NCBI GenBank assembly: GCA_025999775.1
Contig: BNXT01000059.1
Location: 1 to 7,524 of the forward strand
DNA from: Bacteroidia bacterium
GTDB lineage: Bacteria > Bacteroidota > Bacteroidia > Bacteroidales > P3
Length of the DNA: 7,524 bases
Reading direction: 5' to 3'
Shown: positions 1 to 7,226 of the stretch, piece by piece
How the letters are laid out: each line of letters begins with the position of its first letter
Position numbering within the stretch: the stretch's first letter is position 1
Notes under the pieces: generated by a model
What the model saw: the letters and a program-made list of their open reading frames with translations, nothing else
The model's database searches: none
What the model was told of the DNA's origin: nothing
Made by a program: the position numbers and the translations under genes

Positions 1-93
1 GTATCAAGATACTTGCAAGAGCTATGTGGGCTTTCGTTGTGTGATGTCCTACTTAGGTAGAGCACGTTCGGATACTAAGGTCTCGGAATCTAA
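1..93 (+). repeat. Direct repeat, copy 1 (perfect match to 1328-1420)
   Basis: All 93 bases are identical to 1328-1420, the 3' end of gldK, including synonymous codon positions. The offset is 1327 bp, which is 442 codons plus one base, so a tandem unit of this size shifts the reading frame at each junction. Beyond the repeat the two copies differ at once (GTTTGAT against TGTTTAC), although both contain GTTT within one base of the boundary. The left end of the repeat is the window edge, so its true length is unknown. Confidence 0.97.
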
Positions 94-178
94 GTTTGAT
101 TATCGCATTGGTACTCATAGCATCGAGTTGTCAGCAAAACCCTTCCGGTTCTGGAGAATTGATAGGTGTAGCGGATAG
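2..178 (+). CDS. 3' end of an upstream gldK copy with an altered C-terminal tail (partial)
   Basis: This frame enters from the left edge and stops at 176-178. Its first 30 codons encode exactly residues 412-441 of the gldK gene that follows, including the SYVGFRC motif that closes the formylglycine-generating-enzyme-like fold. The DNA is identical too. At position 93/94 the sequence switches to the signal-peptide region of the downstream gldK, read in another frame. This adds about 28 unrelated residues (beginning KFDYRIG) before the stop. The other copy instead ends three codons later with NVY. The tail looks like out-of-frame read-through, not a real domain. Either an almost complete gldK copy lies just outside the window, or this edge is an assembly misjoin. 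The sequence cannot tell these apart. Confidence 0.6.
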   Translation, partial: YQDTCKSYVGFRCVMSYLGRARSDTKVSESKFDYRIGTHSIELSAKPFRFWRIDRCSG

Positions 179-1430
179 AAACCGGATGTCGATGCCTACG
201 CCCTTTGGCATGGTTTATGTTCCGGGAGGTTATTTCACAATGGGTTCGGGAGGCGAAGATGTTACGTATGCTATGACGTACAGCCCTAAGCAGGTGAGTA
301 TTTCGGCGTTCTACATGGATAATACGGAGATTACTAACAATGAATACCGTCAATTTGTAGCCTGGGTTACGGACTCTATCATGCGCCGAATGCTGGGTGA
401 AACGCTTCCGCAATTTCTCATTGAAACTGATGATCCGGATGCAATGCCAAACATTAATTACAGAACAGCTATCAAGAAATCGGTGGAAGTAGACGAAGCT
501 TTAGAAACATTATATTTGCCTAATGAAGAACGGTTTTACCACAAGAAAGAACTTGATGTACGTAAACTTAACTATGAATACCAGTGGTTTGATTATATGC
601 AGGCAGCACAGAAGTCGTGGGATAATTTAGAAGCGCGTACGGATGGTGTTAATATAGCCTCTTTTATAAATCGTCCGCAATCTCTCAAAAGTCGTGCCGG
701 CTATGTTAGAAAAGAGATCGTTAATGTATATCCTGATACACTATGCTGGTTTATAGATTTTTCATATTCTTACAATGACCCTTATGTACGTTCTTATTTT
801 AGCAGTCCTATGTATGATCACTATCCTGTAGTAGGTGTTAACTGGCATCAGGCACAAGCATTTTGCCAATGGCGTACGATAACTTATAACAGCGTTCTTG
901 CGTCGAGAGGGCTTTCAACGGAGGTATTCAGGTTACCGACTGAGGCTGAATGGGAGTTTGCTGCACGTGGCGGGTTGGATATGAACCCTTATCCATGGGG
1001 CGGTCCTTATGCGAGCAATATCAATGGCTGCTTTTTGGGCAACTTTAAACCACAACGCGGTCGTTATTCAATGGATGGCGGCAACCGTCCGGTCATTGTT
1101 GGGCATTATGCACCAAACGACTATGGTTTGTACGATATGATGGGTAATGTCTCGGAATGGTGCGAAGATGCATATTCAGATTCTTATGATGTATTACACG
1201 ATTTGGATCCTGTATTCAAATATCGGGCAGATGAATCAGATCATGTAACGAAAAAACGTAAAGTGATACGTGGTGGCTCGTTCAAAGATTTTGCAGAGAT
1301 TACAAAAGTGTATTATCGTACATACGAGTATCAAGATACTTGCAAGAGCTATGTGGGCTTTCGTTGTGTGATGTCCTACTTAGGTAGAGCACGTTCGGAT
1401 ACTAAGGTCTCGGAATCTAATGTTTACTAG
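96..1430 (+). CDS. gldK: GldK/PorK, T9SS outer-membrane ring lipoprotein (5' end probably altered)
   Basis: GldK is a lipoprotein of the outer-membrane-associated ring of the type IX secretion system, partnered with GldN. The fold is that of formylglycine-generating enzymes: FGMVYVPGGYFTMG (37-50), NTEITNNEYRQF (76-87), YPVVGVNWHQAQAFCQW (243-259), FRLPTEAEWEFAARGG (278-293), YGLYDMMGNVSEW (343-355), IRGGSF (391-396) and YVGFRC (419-424). About 150 residues with many aromatics sit between the second and third blocks. Where true FGEs carry their two catalytic cysteines the sequence reads VYYRTYEY (405-412), so the role should be structural. The start is doubtful. The only in-frame options are TTG codons at 96 and 108, with a stop upstream at 54-56 and no ATG. 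The lipobox (IASSC, Cys12) and hydrophobic core are present, but the positively charged leader is missing. The family assignment is firm; the 5' end is not. The last codons, NVY, are followed by TAG. Confidence 0.9.
   Translation: MIIALVLIASSCQQNPSGSGELIGVADRNRMSMPTPFGMVYVPGGYFTMGSGGEDVTYAMTYSPKQVSISAFYMDNTEITNNEYRQFVAWVTDSIMRRMLGETLPQFLIETDDPDAMPNINYRTAIKKSVEVDEALETLYLPNEERFYHKKELDVRKLNYEYQWFDYMQAAQKSWDNLEARTDGVNIASFINRPQSLKSRAGYVRKEIVNVYPDTLCWFIDFSYSYNDPYVRSYFSSPMYDHYPVVGVNWHQAQAFCQWRTITYNSVLASRGLSTEVFRLPTEAEWEFAARGGLDMNPYPWGGPYASNINGCFLGNFKPQRGRYSMDGGNRPVIVGHYAPNDYGLYDMMGNVSEWCEDAYSDSYDVLHDLDPVFKYRADESDHVTKKRKVIRGGSFKDFAEITKVYYRTYEYQDTCKSYVGFRCVMSYLGRARSDTKVSESNVY
1328..1420 (+). repeat. 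Direct repeat, copy 2 (within the 3' end of gldK)
   Basis: This is the partner of the repeat at 1-93, identical over all 93 bases. Here it lies in its natural setting: it codes for GldK residues 412-441 and runs in frame to the TAG stop at 1428-1430. This copy is therefore the intact one, and the copy at the left edge marks the abnormal junction. Confidence 0.97.
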
Positions 1431-1479
1431 AAAATATCAATAAAGAAAATTCTAATTGTCAAAATAAATCAGAATAAAA

Positions 1480-2256
1480 ATGGGACTAACAGAAATCGTC
1501 CAGAGTAAAGGATATAAGCTTTTTATGGCTAAACTATATGGGTTTGGCGCGGCGATAGTTATCCTGGGTGCGTTGTTTAAGATCATGCACTATCCGGGTG
1601 CCGGATTGATGCTTCTTTTTGGTATGGGTACAGAAGCCGTCATCTTTATTTTTTCGGCTTTTGAGCCTTTGCATAATCCGGTGGATTGGACAAGGGTTTA
1701 TCCTGAGTTGATAGTAGCGGAAGGTGAAGACCCTCATGCACATGCTGCCGGTGGCGGCGCTCCCGCAAGAAGCATTCAGCGTACAGAAGAGGAAGAACGA
1801 CTACTTAGCGAGAAGTTAGACATCATGTTGAAAGCCGCTAATATTGATGCAGAATTGATAGAAAGTCTGAGCCAAGGTCTTAATAACTTTAATGCAACGG
1901 CTAAGAGTATGAATGCGTCCACCGATATTATGGGTGTGAATGCGGGCTATGCAGATGAGTTAGTTAAACTGACAGAAAGTCTCGGCGGTCTTAATGCACT
2001 CTATATTCAACAACTTGAATCATCGGCTCGTCAAATGGACGCAACCGCAAAGATACAGGAAAATATGAACCGTATTGCAGAGACCTTAGCCGGTACGATT
2101 GAAAGCTCGTCTAAATATAAAGAGGAGGTAGTAGAACTTTCGACGAAAGTGAAATCATTAAATAAAGTTTATGCGGGAATGCTTGCAGCATTTTCAAGCG
2201 CTGGCGCTGAACCTATTAAGGAACTCCCCAGCAAGGAATCTGGCAAGGAAGCATAA
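1480..2256 (+). CDS. gldL: GldL/PorL, inner-membrane stator-like subunit of the T9SS motor
   Basis: GldL forms a pentamer around two GldM helices in the inner membrane and uses the proton gradient to power T9SS export and gliding. Two membrane helices are visible at about residues 19-36 and 42-61, followed by the family signature SAFEPLHNPVDWTRVYPEL (59-77). The intramembrane charged residues that the family keeps are present: Lys34 and His37 in the first helix and Glu52 in the second, with Glu62 just after it. Glu52 appears to match the functionally critical glutamate of Flavobacterium johnsoniae GldL. A linker rich in Gly, Ala and His (about 86-97) leads to a cytoplasmic region (about 98-258) with helical, coiled-coil-like heptads. 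The length is within the family range. The gene starts at ATG 49 bp after gldK, behind an A-rich leader without a clear Shine-Dalgarno, and was probably co-transcribed with its neighbours. Confidence 0.95.
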   Translation: MGLTEIVQSKGYKLFMAKLYGFGAAIVILGALFKIMHYPGAGLMLLFGMGTEAVIFIFSAFEPLHNPVDWTRVYPELIVAEGEDPHAHAAGGGAPARSIQRTEEEERLLSEKLDIMLKAANIDAELIESLSQGLNNFNATAKSMNASTDIMGVNAGYADELVKLTESLGGLNALYIQQLESSARQMDATAKIQENMNRIAETLAGTIESSSKYKEEVVELSTKVKSLNKVYAGMLAAFSSAGAEPIKELPSKESGKEA

Positions 2257-2293
2257 CCCGTTGTAAAAATATAACCCTAAAGAACAAAGAACT

Positions 2294-3841
2294 ATGTCAG
2301 GTGGAGCTGAAGAAACCCCGAGGCAAAAAATGATAGGAATGATGTATTTGGTGCTAACAGCCATGTTAGCGTTGAATGTGTCGTCAAGTATATTAAGCTC
2401 ATTCGTCATCGTGAATGATAGCGTAGAAGCAACCAATATTAACTTTGCAAAGAAAAACGAAGGTATGTACGCGTTGTTTGAAAAAGGCTATTTGCAGAAT
2501 AAGGAAAAGATGATGGACAACTACGACAAAGCCTTACGTGCACAGGAACTGACGGCAACCTTTCGGCAATACGTTCATTCTGCGAAAGCCGATTTGATTT
2601 CAGTAGTCGAAAATATCCCAAAGGAGGTGGCTGATACGCTGCGTGCGCATGACATTGAAAATCAGGATAATTATGATACGCCGACGTTGATATTTATTGA
2701 GCAAGGTAAAGGGGACGAGTTACATGAAAAAATGGTGCAGTACAAAAAGGATATGATGGACTTGATCGATGAAAAGCGACAACATTTGATGAGGTTTGGT
2801 ATGAAAACTGATGGTCCATTCTATGATGGCGCAGGCGCTGAGGTATCATGGGCAGTGCAGAGTTTCTATCATACCGTCGTTGTGGGCGCTGTAACGATTC
2901 TTAATAATATCGAAAACGAGGCAATGAACATTGAATATGACGTTGTTTCGGAACTTTATGCAGCAGTGAGCGCCGATGATTTTAAGTTTGATGCCATAGA
3001 ACCACGTGTGTTGCCAATGTCAACGTATGTGGTGATGGGCGATAATTTTGAGGCAGATGTTTTTGTAGCAGCTTATGACTCAAAATCTGAGATCTCTGCG
3101 ACGATAGGCGGACAGACTATAGTGGGTGAGAACGGTGTTGTGAAAATAAGACGTCAGGCGACAGTAGAAGGACCCCAAGTTATCACGGGCAAGATCAATG
3201 TCCCCGGTGTGAATGGTGTACAGTCGTTTGACTTCAAGACGGAATATACGGTAGCACGTCCGTCGGCAACAGTGTCGGCAGACGCGATGAACGTGTTCTA
3301 CATTGGTGTAGATAACCCCATATCCGTGTCGGTTTCAGGTTTTGACCTCGCCGTTGTTACTCCGTCCATTACCAATGGATCGCTCACAAAAGTTACCAAT
3401 GGTTCTTACATCGTTCGTGTAACGACCCCCGGTACTACGAAGATCAATATTGACGTAACGGTTAACGGAGCAAAAAAAACAATGGGCGCCAGAGAGTATC
3501 GTGTAAAAAAAGTACCAGATCCTATTGCTTTGGTTAATGGGTTAGGGGAGTTTGACGCGATTGTGGACAAGAATGTATTGGCTAACTCCGGCGGAATAAT
3601 CGCAAGAATGAAGGATTTTGACTTTAAATTGGATGTACGCGTGAGGTCATTTAGTATGTCCACTACTAAAAGTGGTGGAGATATAGCGGAGTTTAAATCT
3701 AACAATAATCAGTTTACACCAGATATGGTTAACGCCATGAAAAACAGTAGAAAAAGCCAAAGATTTAGCTTTGAGAACATTGTGGTAGAGATGCCCACCG
3801 GTCCCGTAACCCTACGTAGTTTTACACTTGCTATTCGATAA
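2294..3841 (+). CDS. gldM: GldM/PorM, T9SS motor shaft protein
   Basis: GldM is a dimer anchored by one inner-membrane helix inside the GldL ring. Its periplasmic part crosses toward the GldK-GldN ring and is thought to transmit motor rotation. The diagnostic N-terminus is clear: ETPRQKMIGMMYLVLTAMLALN (residues 7-28), with the conserved Arg10 at the membrane edge and a helix spanning about 13-34. Residues 35 to about 225 are helical (domain D1). The rest is beta-rich with repeated Val/Thr/Gly segments, as expected for the Ig-like domains D2-D4, ending in the conserved-looking GPVTLRSFTLAIR. The length of 515 residues is almost that of known GldM/PorM proteins. The ATG at 2294 lies 37 bp after gldL, behind an A-rich leader. 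No frameshift or missing segment is seen. Confidence 0.96.
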   Translation: MSGGAEETPRQKMIGMMYLVLTAMLALNVSSSILSSFVIVNDSVEATNINFAKKNEGMYALFEKGYLQNKEKMMDNYDKALRAQELTATFRQYVHSAKADLISVVENIPKEVADTLRAHDIENQDNYDTPTLIFIEQGKGDELHEKMVQYKKDMMDLIDEKRQHLMRFGMKTDGPFYDGAGAEVSWAVQSFYHTVVVGAVTILNNIENEAMNIEYDVVSELYAAVSADDFKFDAIEPRVLPMSTYVVMGDNFEADVFVAAYDSKSEISATIGGQTIVGENGVVKIRRQATVEGPQVITGKINVPGVNGVQSFDFKTEYTVARPSATVSADAMNVFYIGVDNPISVSVSGFDLAVVTPSITNGSLTKVTNGSYIVRVTTPGTTKINIDVTVNGAKKTMGAREYRVKKVPDPIALVNGLGEFDAIVDKNVLANSGGIIARMKDFDFKLDVRVRSFSMSTTKSGGDIAEFKSNNNQFTPDMVNAMKNSRKSQRFSFENIVVEMPTGPVTLRSFTLAIR

Positions 3842-3858
3842 TATAAACACGAGATACT

Positions 3859-4716
3859 ATGAAAAAAATTGTTATTTTGCTTTTCGTTGTTTGCGCTGCT
3901 AATGTTTGGCAGTCTTGTAAAGCACAGGTATTAGAATCAAAACCACCGTTGGATAATTTTTATGAAAAAGTGAACAACGTTGGTCAAGAACCGCGTCCGT
4001 ATGTTAATGTACGTCATGCTGATGTGTATTATGCTACACGTATTTGGAGAACGATTGATTTTCGTGAAAAGATGAATCAATACTTCTATTATCCGACACA
4101 ACCCGTTCAGGATAGAATTAGTTTTATGACCATGGTTAACCGCGGACTCCGAGAAGGTAGTATCGTTCCTTACGATGCTATTACGGATGATTTCACACGC
4201 CCAATGACGTATGAGGAATTTATATCTGCTAACACCAATATTCAGGAAAAAGAAGTGGAAGACCTGAATAACCCAGGAGAAATGATCCGTCGTATTGACA
4301 CAACTTCATTTAGTCCTGAAAATGTAAAAATGATTCGTATCAAGGAAGATTACTTTGTAGATAAACAACGTTCGATACGGGATATACGTATCCTTGGTAT
4401 TTGTCCGTTGATGCAGGTATTCGATGATCAAACAGGCGAATTTAGAGGTACAAAGCCTTTGTTTTGGCTCTATTATCCGGATTGCCGTGATTTATTCGTA
4501 AATACGGAATCGTTTAATCGTCATAATAGCGCTATGCGTCTGTCTTATGATGATGTATTTGCATGGAAACGTTTCTTCAATAGCTATATCATTAAAATTG
4601 ATAACCAACAAGACCGTTTCGTTCAGGAATACGCAACGGGACAACAGATTATGATTATTGCCGAGCAATTGAAAGTACAATTGCTGAATGTAGAGCAAGA
4701 TTTGTGGGAATTTTAA
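3859..4716 (+). CDS. gldN: GldN/PorN, periplasmic T9SS ring component
   Basis: GldN/PorN binds GldK/PorK in the large ring under the outer membrane and is required for T9SS secretion. The protein opens with a signal peptide ([17 protein letters not shown]). Cleavage is most likely at CKA|Q (22/23), the A|Q pattern common in Bacteroidota. A Cys at 20 sits in a poor lipobox (WQSC), so I do not call it a lipoprotein. Family hallmarks are [20 protein letters not shown] (55-74) followed by YFYYP, a segment near [18 protein letters not shown] (180-197), and [16 protein letters not shown] (200-215). At 285 residues it is at the short end for the family, as far as I recall, with the lost length at the C-terminus. 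It begins 17 bp after gldM and ends 4 bp before lpxD, which points to a single transcript. Confidence 0.94.
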   Translation: MKKIVILLFVVCAANVWQSCKAQVLESKPPLDNFYEKVNNVGQEPRPYVNVRHADVYYATRIWRTIDFREKMNQYFYYPTQPVQDRISFMTMVNRGLREGSIVPYDAITDDFTRPMTYEEFISANTNIQEKEVEDLNNPGEMIRRIDTTSFSPENVKMIRIKEDYFVDKQRSIRDIRILGICPLMQVFDDQTGEFRGTKPLFWLYYPDCRDLFVNTESFNRHNSAMRLSYDDVFAWKRFFNSYIIKIDNQQDRFVQEYATGQQIMIIAEQLKVQLLNVEQDLWEF

Positions 4717-4720
4717 GTAT

Positions 4721-5758
4721 ATGGAGTTTTCCTTATCTCAGATAGCCCATATTTTAGAGGGAAATGTAGAAGGGGACGATACTGCAACGGTCAATAATCT
4801 TTGTAAAATCGAAGAAGGAGTTGCTGGCGGATTATCGTTCCTTGCAAATCCTAAATATACGCCGTACATCTACAAAACAGAGGCAACAGCGGTCATCGTA
4901 AATCAAACGTTTGTGCCTGAGAAACCGATAAAAACCACGCTCATTCGTGTACCGGATGCGTACCAAGCTTTTGCAAAACTATTGGCTTTCTATGAGGGAA
5001 TACAACAATCCAAATCTGGCATTTCGTCCTTGGCTTTCATACATTCGAGAGCGTCTTTAGGTGATAATTGCTATGTCGGAGAGTTTGTCGTTATTGGCGA
5101 AAATGTCAAAATAGGGTCTAACGCCAAGATTTATCCGCATGTTTATATCGGAGAAAATACAGTGATAGGTAACGATTGTGCGCTGTATGCCGGCGTGAAA
5201 CTCTATAAAGATAGTTGCATAGGAAATCGAGTAACCATCCATGCTGGTAGCGTGATTGGTACAGATGGTTTTGGCTTTGCGCCTAACGATGGGACGTATA
5301 GTAAAATTGCACAGATAGGGAATGTCGTGATAGAAGACGATGTTGAAATTGGCGCCAATACGTGTGTAGATAGAGCTACTATGGGTTCTACGGTTATTAA
5401 AAGAGGCGTAAAATTAGATAATCTAATACAGATTGGGCACAATGTTGTTGTGGGCGAAGATACGGTGATGGCTTCACAAGTCGGCGTATCCGGCTCTACA
5501 AAAGTCGGCAAACGTTGTATGCTTGGCGGACAAGTGGGACTTGCCGGACATCTGGTAGTGGCTGATGGTGTCAAAATAGCCGCACAAAGTGGCGTGCCAT
5601 CCAGTTTAAAAACAGAAGACGGCAACTATTTTGGTACCCCGGCAATTGATGCCGCAACGTTTCGCAGATCGTCCATTCATTTTAGAAATTTCGATACCCT
5701 TGTTAAAAGGCTGAACGAACTCGAACGGCAAGTTAATGAGTTGAACGCCAAAGTGTGA
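4721..5758 (+). CDS. lpxD: UDP-3-O-(3-hydroxyacyl)glucosamine N-acyltransferase LpxD
   Basis: LpxD adds a 3-hydroxyacyl chain from acyl-ACP to the 2-amino group of UDP-3-O-acylglucosamine, the third step of lipid A synthesis, in the cytoplasm. Residues 1 to about 100 match the uridine-binding N-terminal domain (LSFLANPKY at 38-46). Residues about 105-290 are hexapeptide repeats of a left-handed beta helix, with many [IV]G-x4 units. [17 protein letters not shown] (180-196) and [16 protein letters not shown] (233-248) are typical of LpxD; His240 in QIGH is the expected catalytic base. The C-terminus (about 320-345) is a short helix with heptads, which fits trimer packing. The 345 residues match the usual length. 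The gene starts only 4 bp after gldN, so its translation may depend on gldN. Many Bacteroidota have lpxD beside lpxC/fabZ and lpxA; neither is in this window. Confidence 0.95.
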   Translation: MEFSLSQIAHILEGNVEGDDTATVNNLCKIEEGVAGGLSFLANPKYTPYIYKTEATAVIVNQTFVPEKPIKTTLIRVPDAYQAFAKLLAFYEGIQQSKSGISSLAFIHSRASLGDNCYVGEFVVIGENVKIGSNAKIYPHVYIGENTVIGNDCALYAGVKLYKDSCIGNRVTIHAGSVIGTDGFGFAPNDGTYSKIAQIGNVVIEDDVEIGANTCVDRATMGSTVIKRGVKLDNLIQIGHNVVVGEDTVMASQVGVSGSTKVGKRCMLGGQVGLAGHLVVADGVKIAAQSGVPSSLKTEDGNYFGTPAIDAATFRRSSIHFRNFDTLVKRLNELERQVNELNAKV

Positions 5759-5781
5759 ATGGTGTTGTAAACGAGGGTGTT

Positions 5782-6471
5782 ATGATAGCGGAACAACAAC
5801 TTAATCCTTATGAACAAGGGCAGGTGTTGCTTCTATACAAGCCTGTAGGCTGGACGTCGTTTCAGTTGGTCAACAAAATCAAGTGGCAGCTTTTACATCA
5901 GTATCACATCAAAAAAATCAAAATCGGTCATGCCGGCACGTTAGACCCGTTGGCAGATGGGTTGATGATTGTATGTACAGGTCGCTATACCAAGCGTATT
6001 GAAGAGTTTCAGGCGCATGAGAAGGAATATACAGGCGCTTTTACGTTGGGCGCCACAACGCCGTGTTTTGACATGGAACAACCTGTGGATTCATATTACG
6101 AAACAACGCATATTATACCCGAAAAAATTTACGAGGTAGCAGCGTCTTTCATCGGCGAACAAATGCAGAAACCGCCTGTCTTTTCGGCTGTTAAGATTGA
6201 CGGAAAACGAGCCTATAACTATGCGCGCCACAATGAAGCAGTGGAAATGAAACTTAAACGGATTGTGATCTCCGAATTTGAAATCACAACCATAGCGATG
6301 CCGGTGGTATCGTTTCGGATTGTGTGCTCCAAAGGTACTTACATTCGTTCCATAGCCCATGATTTTGGTGAGAAATTGAATAGCGGAGCATATTTAAGTC
6401 GCCTCACGCGTACGAAAATAGGGCGGTTCTGTGTAGAAAACGCTACTCACATAGAAGATTTTAAGGTTTAA
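5782..6471 (+). CDS. truB: tRNA pseudouridine(55) synthase TruB
   Basis: TruB converts U55 in the T-loop of most tRNAs to pseudouridine. The motif GHAGTLDPLADG (49-60 from this start) carries the catalytic Asp55. Other family blocks are LLYKPVGWTSF (17-27), TKRIEEFQ and KEYTGAFTLGATTPCFD, PPVFSAVKIDGKRAY, and CSKGTYIRSIAHDFG. The motif usually ends in ATG; here it ends in ADG, a single change next to the active-site loop. The protein is short (229 residues) and stops after the catalytic domain without a long PUA extension, as in related Bacteroidota enzymes. I chose the ATG at 5782 because a GAGGG lies at 5773-5777 and the homologous region begins soon after. A GTG at 5755, overlapping the lpxD stop by 4 bases, would add nine residues and is a weaker choice. 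Confidence 0.94.
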   Translation: MIAEQQLNPYEQGQVLLLYKPVGWTSFQLVNKIKWQLLHQYHIKKIKIGHAGTLDPLADGLMIVCTGRYTKRIEEFQAHEKEYTGAFTLGATTPCFDMEQPVDSYYETTHIIPEKIYEVAASFIGEQMQKPPVFSAVKIDGKRAYNYARHNEAVEMKLKRIVISEFEITTIAMPVVSFRIVCSKGTYIRSIAHDFGEKLNSGAYLSRLTRTKIGRFCVENATHIEDFKV

Positions 6472-6481
6472 AAATAAAATT

Positions 6482-7117
6482 ATGATGCAAATTAAAGTGA
6501 TGCCATTTAATCCTATCGCCGCAAATTGTTACATTTGCTACGACGAAACCAAAGCGTGCGTAATTATTGATCCGGGTTGCGACACCGACGCAGAGTATGC
6601 GTTGTTGTTTGATTTTATACGGACGGAAGCGTTGATACCCAAGCATATTGTCATTACACATCCCCATATTGACCATATCTTGGGCACAGACCAAGTATGT
6701 AAACAGTACGGCTTACCGCTTACGATGCACAAATTGGGCTTACCGCTATTTTCGGGAGCATTTCAAGATGCAGGCTTGTTAGGCATACATTTGAAGGCGT
6801 TGCCGGACAATCATGTTTACGTTGAAGAAGGCGATATACTTGAGTTTGGTAATAGTACATTGCGTGTGTTATACACACCGGGGCACGCCGACGGTAGTAT
6901 CTGCTTGTTCAACAAAGAGAGTAAAACCGTATTTACAGGCGATGTGTTGTTTAATGATTGTATAGGTAGAGCTGATTTGCCGACAGGTAATTTAGAACTA
7001 TTGAAATCCATGATTGTAACGAAACTGTTTACTTTGGAAGGCGATGTTACGGTCAGATCCGGACATGGCGGTCGTACCACCATTGCACGCGAACGACAAC
7101 AAAATCCATTCTTTTAA
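6482..7117 (+). CDS. Metallo-beta-lactamase-fold hydrolase, glyoxalase II-like (YcbL type)
   Basis: This is a compact 211-residue MBL-fold enzyme that probably binds two metal ions, usually zinc. All expected ligands are visible: the HxHxDH motif THPHIDH (His60, His62, Asp64, His65), His135 in TPGHADGS, Asp154 in FTGDVLF and His195 in RSGHGG. The fold start NCYICYDETKACVIIDPG (15-32) and the IGRADLPTGN segment (161-170) are typical of the small hydroxyacylglutathione-hydrolase-like group, which lacks the glutathione-binding C-terminal domain of full glyoxalase II. The substrate is unknown; a thioesterase role is possible but is only inferred from the family. The gene starts 10 bp after truB with two adjacent ATGs (6482 and 6485); either could be used. 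The leader is A-rich with no Shine-Dalgarno. It is the last gene of the run. Confidence 0.92.
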   Translation: MMQIKVMPFNPIAANCYICYDETKACVIIDPGCDTDAEYALLFDFIRTEALIPKHIVITHPHIDHILGTDQVCKQYGLPLTMHKLGLPLFSGAFQDAGLLGIHLKALPDNHVYVEEGDILEFGNSTLRVLYTPGHADGSICLFNKESKTVFTGDVLFNDCIGRADLPTGNLELLKSMIVTKLFTLEGDVTVRSGHGGRTTIARERQQNPFF

Positions 7118-7177
7118 CCAAATTTTAGGGTGCATTTGACTACGTCGAACGTTGTTTCAAATTGTCGTTTTTGTGTA

Positions 7178-7191
7178 TTCCCTAACGGGAA
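7178..7191. repeat. Small palindrome TTCCC-taac-GGGAA
   Basis: A perfect 5-bp stem with a four-base loop, 60 bp after the hydrolase gene. It is not followed by a T run on either strand, so it is a poor terminator on its own. Its core, CCCTAACGGG, recurs in variant form at three further places downstream (7233-7241, 7251-7258 and 7303-7311). Confidence 0.8.
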
Positions 7192-7226
7192 AAACGGGTG
7201 TGTGCAGATGCTTATTTCTATTGATA

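Noticed and set aside
91..98. TAAGTTTG, a match to the Bacteroidota -7 promoter consensus TAnnTTTG, with a TTCG 20 bases upstream
   Set aside because: It straddles the abnormal junction, and transcription would begin inside the signal-peptide codons, after the TTG start. Most likely a chance match.
1431..1479. Possible separate promoter between gldK and gldL
   Set aside because: The 49-bp gap is AT-rich but has no TAnnTTTG-like element and no terminator hairpin, so one transcript is the simpler reading.
3916..3921. Cys20 of GldN as a lipoprotein cleavage site
   Set aside because: WQSC is a poor lipobox, and CKA|Q fits ordinary signal peptidase I cleavage better.
5203..5625. Minus-strand reading frame of 140 codons inside lpxD
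   Set aside because: It lies wholly antisense to a well-conserved gene, is rich in Pro/Thr/Ser as expected from antisense hexapeptide repeats, and has no family features.
5755..5781. GTG start for truB overlapping the lpxD stop
   Set aside because: It adds nine residues that do not look like the family. The ATG at 5782 has a purine-rich GAGGG before it. Kept only as an alternative.
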